Assembly: GCF_020991365.1 (NCBI RefSeq)
Contig: NZ_JAJLRA010000013.1
Location: forward strand, 1-64,000
Length of the DNA: 64,000 bases
Origin: Streptacidiphilus sp. ASG 303
GTDB taxonomy: Bacteria > Actinomycetota > Actinomycetes > Streptomycetales > Streptomycetaceae
Direction: 5' to 3'
In this document: positions 61,726 to 64,000 of the stretch, one piece after another
Layout: every line of letters starts with the position of its first letter
How positions within the stretch are numbered: position 1 is the stretch's first letter
Notes under the pieces: generated by a model
What the model saw: only the letters and a program-made list of their open reading frames with translations
Databases searched by the model: none
What the model was told of the DNA's origin: nothing
Translations under genes and position numbers: made by a program

Positions 61726-63045
61726 TCACACCTCCCACGCGACGGGGAGCTCGTGGACGCCGTAGACGACCATGTCGTCGCGCATGCGGAGCTGCTCGGG
61801 CGGCACCGCCAGGCGCAGCGTGGGGAAGCGCCGGAAGAGGGCGGGGAAGGCGGTCTCCATCTCCACGCGCGCGAGCTGCTGGCCGAGGCACTGGTGGACG
61901 CCGTGCCCGAAGGCGACGTGCTGCGAGGGCTCGCGGGTGAGGTCGAGCCGGTCGGGGTCGGGGAAGTGGGCGGGGTCGCGGTTGGCGGCGGCGAGGGAGG
62001 CGACGACGGTCTCCCCGGCCCGGATGCGGTGTCCGGCGAACTCCACGTCCTCGCGCGCCACCCGGACGGTGCCGAACTGGACGATGCTCAGGTGGCGCAG
62101 CAGCTCCTCCACCGCACGTCCGACGCGGTCGGGGTGCTCGCGCAGGAGGCGCAGCTGGTCGGGGTGGCGGAGCAGGGCGTAGGTGCCGAGGGCCAGCATG
62201 TTGGCGGTCGTCTCGTGGCCGGCGATCAGCAGCAGGCGGCCGACGCCCGCCACCTCCTCGTCGCTCAGGGCGGCCTCCGGCTCGTCCCGGTGGAGGAGGG
62301 CGCTGAGCAGGGCGTCGTCGGGCCGGTCCCGCTTGGCGGCGACGAGGTCGAGCATGTACCGCCGCAGGGCCTCCATCGCGGCGTAGGTCCCGGCCTCCTC
62401 GCCGCCGACCCGCAGCAGGGCGGCCGACCAGGCCTGGAAGCGGGCGCGGTCCTCGTACGGGACGCCGAGCAGCTCGCAGATGACGAGCGAGGGGACGGGG
62501 AGGGCGAAGGCCCGGACGAGGTCGACGGGGGGTCCGGTGCGCTCCATGGCGTCGAGGTGGTCCTCGACGATCCGCTCGACGGCCGGGGCGAGGGCGCGCA
62601 TCCGCCGCACGGTGAAGTAGCGGGTGAGGATCCGGCGGTAGCGGGTGTGCTCCGGGGGGTCCATGCCGATGAAGACGCCCGCGCGCGACGCGGGGTCGGC
62701 GGGCGGCCGCACCGTGCGCACCGGGGAGGAGGCGTGCAGGCGGTCCGCGCTGAACCGGTCGTCGGCGAGGAGGGCGCGGACGTCCTCGTGCCGGGTGAGC
62801 AGCCGGCCGGTCCCCCCGTCGGGGAAGGCGAGCCGGCTGACGGGGTCCTCCTCCCGCAGGCGCCGGTACTCCGGCGGCGGGTCGAAGGGGCAGGTGCGGC
62901 GGACGGGCAGGGCGGCCGGTGCCGGTCCGGGGGCGGTGGGTCCGGACGCGGTCGTGTCGCTTGCGGTGGGTCCGGACGCGGTCGTGTCGGGCGCGGTGGG
63001 CCGGGCCCCGGTCGGTCCGGTCGCAGCCGGTTCGGTCGTGCGCAT
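61726..63045 (-). CDS. Cytochrome P450 (CYP105/CYP107-like)
   Basis: The 439-aa P450 has I-helix AGHETT (275-280), ExxR at 314-317 (EELLR), the PERF-like region and haem loop FGHGVHQCLG with Cys386. An N-terminal tail of about 45 residues is made of a 10-residue repeat (DTTASGPTAS/P), encoded by a 30-bp tandem duplication near 62931-62990, and is not part of the fold. It should hydroxylate or epoxidise a small molecule using the ferredoxin encoded downstream. The tail means that a shorter in-frame start could be used; ATG 63045 has GGAGG ten bases upstream. Confidence 0.93.
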   Translation of the reverse strand: MRTTEPAATGPTGARPTAPDTTASGPTASDTTASGPTAPGPAPAALPVRRTCPFDPPPEYRRLREEDPVSRLAFPDGGTGRLLTRHEDVRALLADDRFSADRLHASSPVRTVRPPADPASRAGVFIGMDPPEHTRYRRILTRYFTVRRMRALAPAVERIVEDHLDAMERTGPPVDLVRAFALPVPSLVICELLGVPYEDRARFQAWSAALLRVGGEEAGTYAAMEALRRYMLDLVAAKRDRPDDALLSALLHRDEPEAALSDEEVAGVGRLLLIAGHETTANMLALGTYALLRHPDQLRLLREHPDRVGRAVEELLRHLSIVQFGTVRVAREDVEFAGHRIRAGETVVASLAAANRDPAHFPDPDRLDLTREPSQHVAFGHGVHQCLGQQLARVEMETAFPALFRRFPTLRLAVPPEQLRMRDDMVVYGVHELPVAWEV

Positions 63046-63415
63046 GGCGGCAGTGCCTCCGTCCGACGTGCCGCCGGCAGCCTGCGGGGGCTGCCGCGGC
63101 GGGGCCGCGCCCGGTCGGCCGGACGCCGCCGGACCTGCACCTCAGGGTAGTCCGGCGGCGCGGCCCGCGCCGGGGGGCCGGGGCCGTTCGGGCGGTGCGG
63201 CCGGGCGGCGGTCCCGGCCCTCCGGGGTGCCCGGGCGCACGGGTCCGCCCGTGCGGGGCGCGGTGTACGGTGGAAGACATCAAGGACATTTCCGGCATCG
63301 AGCACGGTGGCGGGCGTCACCGGCGTCCGGCGGGACGGGAGGCGCGGGCCTCCGGGAGGCGGTGTCGCCCCCGTGACGGCCGACGGTGCGGATGCAGCGA
63401 CGGGCGGAGCCTCAC
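63046..63415. other. Divergent intergenic region
   Basis: 370 bases between the P450 and the NfeD-like gene. A TACGGT at 63266 may be a rightward -10. No gene is supported. Confidence 0.4.
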
Positions 63416-63652
63416 GTGGCACGTGGACGCACGGACGCGGCCGATGACTCCTCGCAGAGCCCGGTCGGGGCCGTCGGCAGGGTGACGGTGCCGATCCCGC
63501 CGGACGGCCCGGGTGAGGTCCTGGTCGCCGTGCGGGGCGGGTCGGAGGCGTTCGCCGCGTGGTCCGCGAAGCCGGTCGGCAGGGACGCCCGTGTGGTGGT
63601 CGTGGACTCCCTCTCGGCCCGCTCGGTGGTCGTCGAACCCCTGCCGTCCTGA
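63416..63652 (+). CDS. Small NfeD/OB-fold-like protein
   Basis: The 78-aa protein has one compact beta domain, GRVTVPIPPDGPGEVLVAVRGGSEAFAAWSAKPVGRDARVVVVDSLSARSVVVEPL, the pattern of the soluble OB-fold of NfeD proteins. NfeD-like proteins are usually encoded beside SPFH/flotillin genes, as here. GTG 63416 is chosen because GGAG lies at 63406-63409. No membrane segment is present, so it is a truncated-type partner. Confidence 0.72.
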   Translation: MARGRTDAADDSSQSPVGAVGRVTVPIPPDGPGEVLVAVRGGSEAFAAWSAKPVGRDARVVVVDSLSARSVVVEPLPS

Positions 63653-63690
63653 ACCGCAGCACCCCAGTACCGAACCAGGAAGATCCGCAG

Positions 63691-64000
63691 GTGGTCGCCA
63701 TGCTGTTCTGGCACGTCCCCGCGCCCAACGAGGCCATGCTCATCTCCGGCTCCAAGCGGCAGGCCCAGGAGACGCAGTTCCGCATCGTCACCGGCCACGG
63801 CAGCTTCGTCCTCCCCGTGAAGCAGAAGGCCCGCATGCTCTCCCTGGCCCTGCGGGAGGCGGAGATCGCGGAGGACTGCGTGACGCAGCAGGGGATCCGG
63901 CTCACCGTGCGGGCGGTCTGCGTCTTCAAGGTCGGCGACGACGCGGTGTCGATCGCCAACGCCGCACGCCGCTTCCTGGCGGAGCAGAACCGGATGGAGG
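63691..64000 (+). CDS. SPFH/flotillin-like protein (N-terminal part)
   Basis: The frame is open to the window edge. It begins (V)VAMLFWHVPAPNEAMLISG and continues FRIVTGHGSFVLPVKQKARMLSLALREAEIAEDCVTQQGIRLTVRAVCVFKVGDDAVSIANAARRFL, the SPFH domain as in flotillins, which scaffold membrane microdomains. GTG 63691 is preferred over ATG 63700 because AGGAAG (63677-63682) is then well spaced. The expected coiled-coil tail lies outside the window. Confidence 0.88.
   Translation, partial: MVAMLFWHVPAPNEAMLISGSKRQAQETQFRIVTGHGSFVLPVKQKARMLSLALREAEIAEDCVTQQGIRLTVRAVCVFKVGDDAVSIANAARRFLAEQNRME

Overview
The window is very GC-rich actinobacterial DNA. Gene style (GTG and TTG starts with GGAGG-like sites, several leaderless starts, strong third-position G/C) and content (DUF6153, F420-type luciferase-like oxidoreductases, SoxR-box ABC transporter, ESX-like secreted proteins, SpoIIE-type phosphatase) point to Streptomyces or a close relative in the Streptomycetaceae. 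No rRNA, insertion sequence, phage module or CRISPR array was seen. Product names come from motifs read in the translated sequence; no database search was possible.

Layout. 1-7.6 kb: the edge of a small fatty-acid/polyketide-type cluster: the end of an upstream gene, a start codon running into a 72-C homopolymer, an acyl carrier protein, a ketosynthase, an SRPBCC protein, then on the other strand a degenerate SGNH-hydrolase-like protein, a DinB-like protein, an MmgE/PrpD protein and a 14-TM exporter, facing a TetR regulator across a promoter with twin operators. 7.7-15.3 kb: a tRNA-like gene with an abnormal anticodon arm, a lipid kinase, a methyltransferase, a TrmB-like regulator, a secreted protease-like protein followed by a chagasin-like lipoprotein, and an SDR. 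15.4-24.6 kb: a modular beta-mannanase, a sensor-phosphatase-antisigma protein, a Cys-cluster/pentapeptide-repeat protein, a Tat-exported epoxide-hydrolase-like enzyme, a 1.1-kb gene-poor stretch with operator palindromes, and an ABM monooxygenase. 25-30 kb: an MFS carrier, a probable copper-linked set (DUF305 lipoprotein, DUF6153, DUF4396 with a CsoR-like operator), a methyltransferase remnant and LtrA. 30-46 kb: an XRE regulator/SDR/MFS group with 14- and 15-bp minisatellites, an F420-type oxidoreductase, secreted cyclophilin, DoxX and MarR, a secreted double-psi-barrel protein, a 69-residue peptide gene with its own promoter and dyad, a methyltransferase, a SoxR-box ABC exporter, a coupled LLM-oxidoreductase/GH13 pair and a K+ channel.

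47-60.5 kb is the most distinctive region: one co-directional row of a GNAT acetyltransferase, a WD40 propeller, three ESX/WXG-like proteins (211, 774 and 304 aa) and a 2115-aa CpnT-like protein carrying an HEFAH zincin domain plus two further C-terminal domains, closed by two very strong terminators. It reads as a type VII-secreted polymorphic-toxin or giant-effector locus. 60.6-64 kb: an HtaA-like secreted protein, a P450/ferredoxin pair, and the start of an NfeD-like/SPFH pair that leaves the window.
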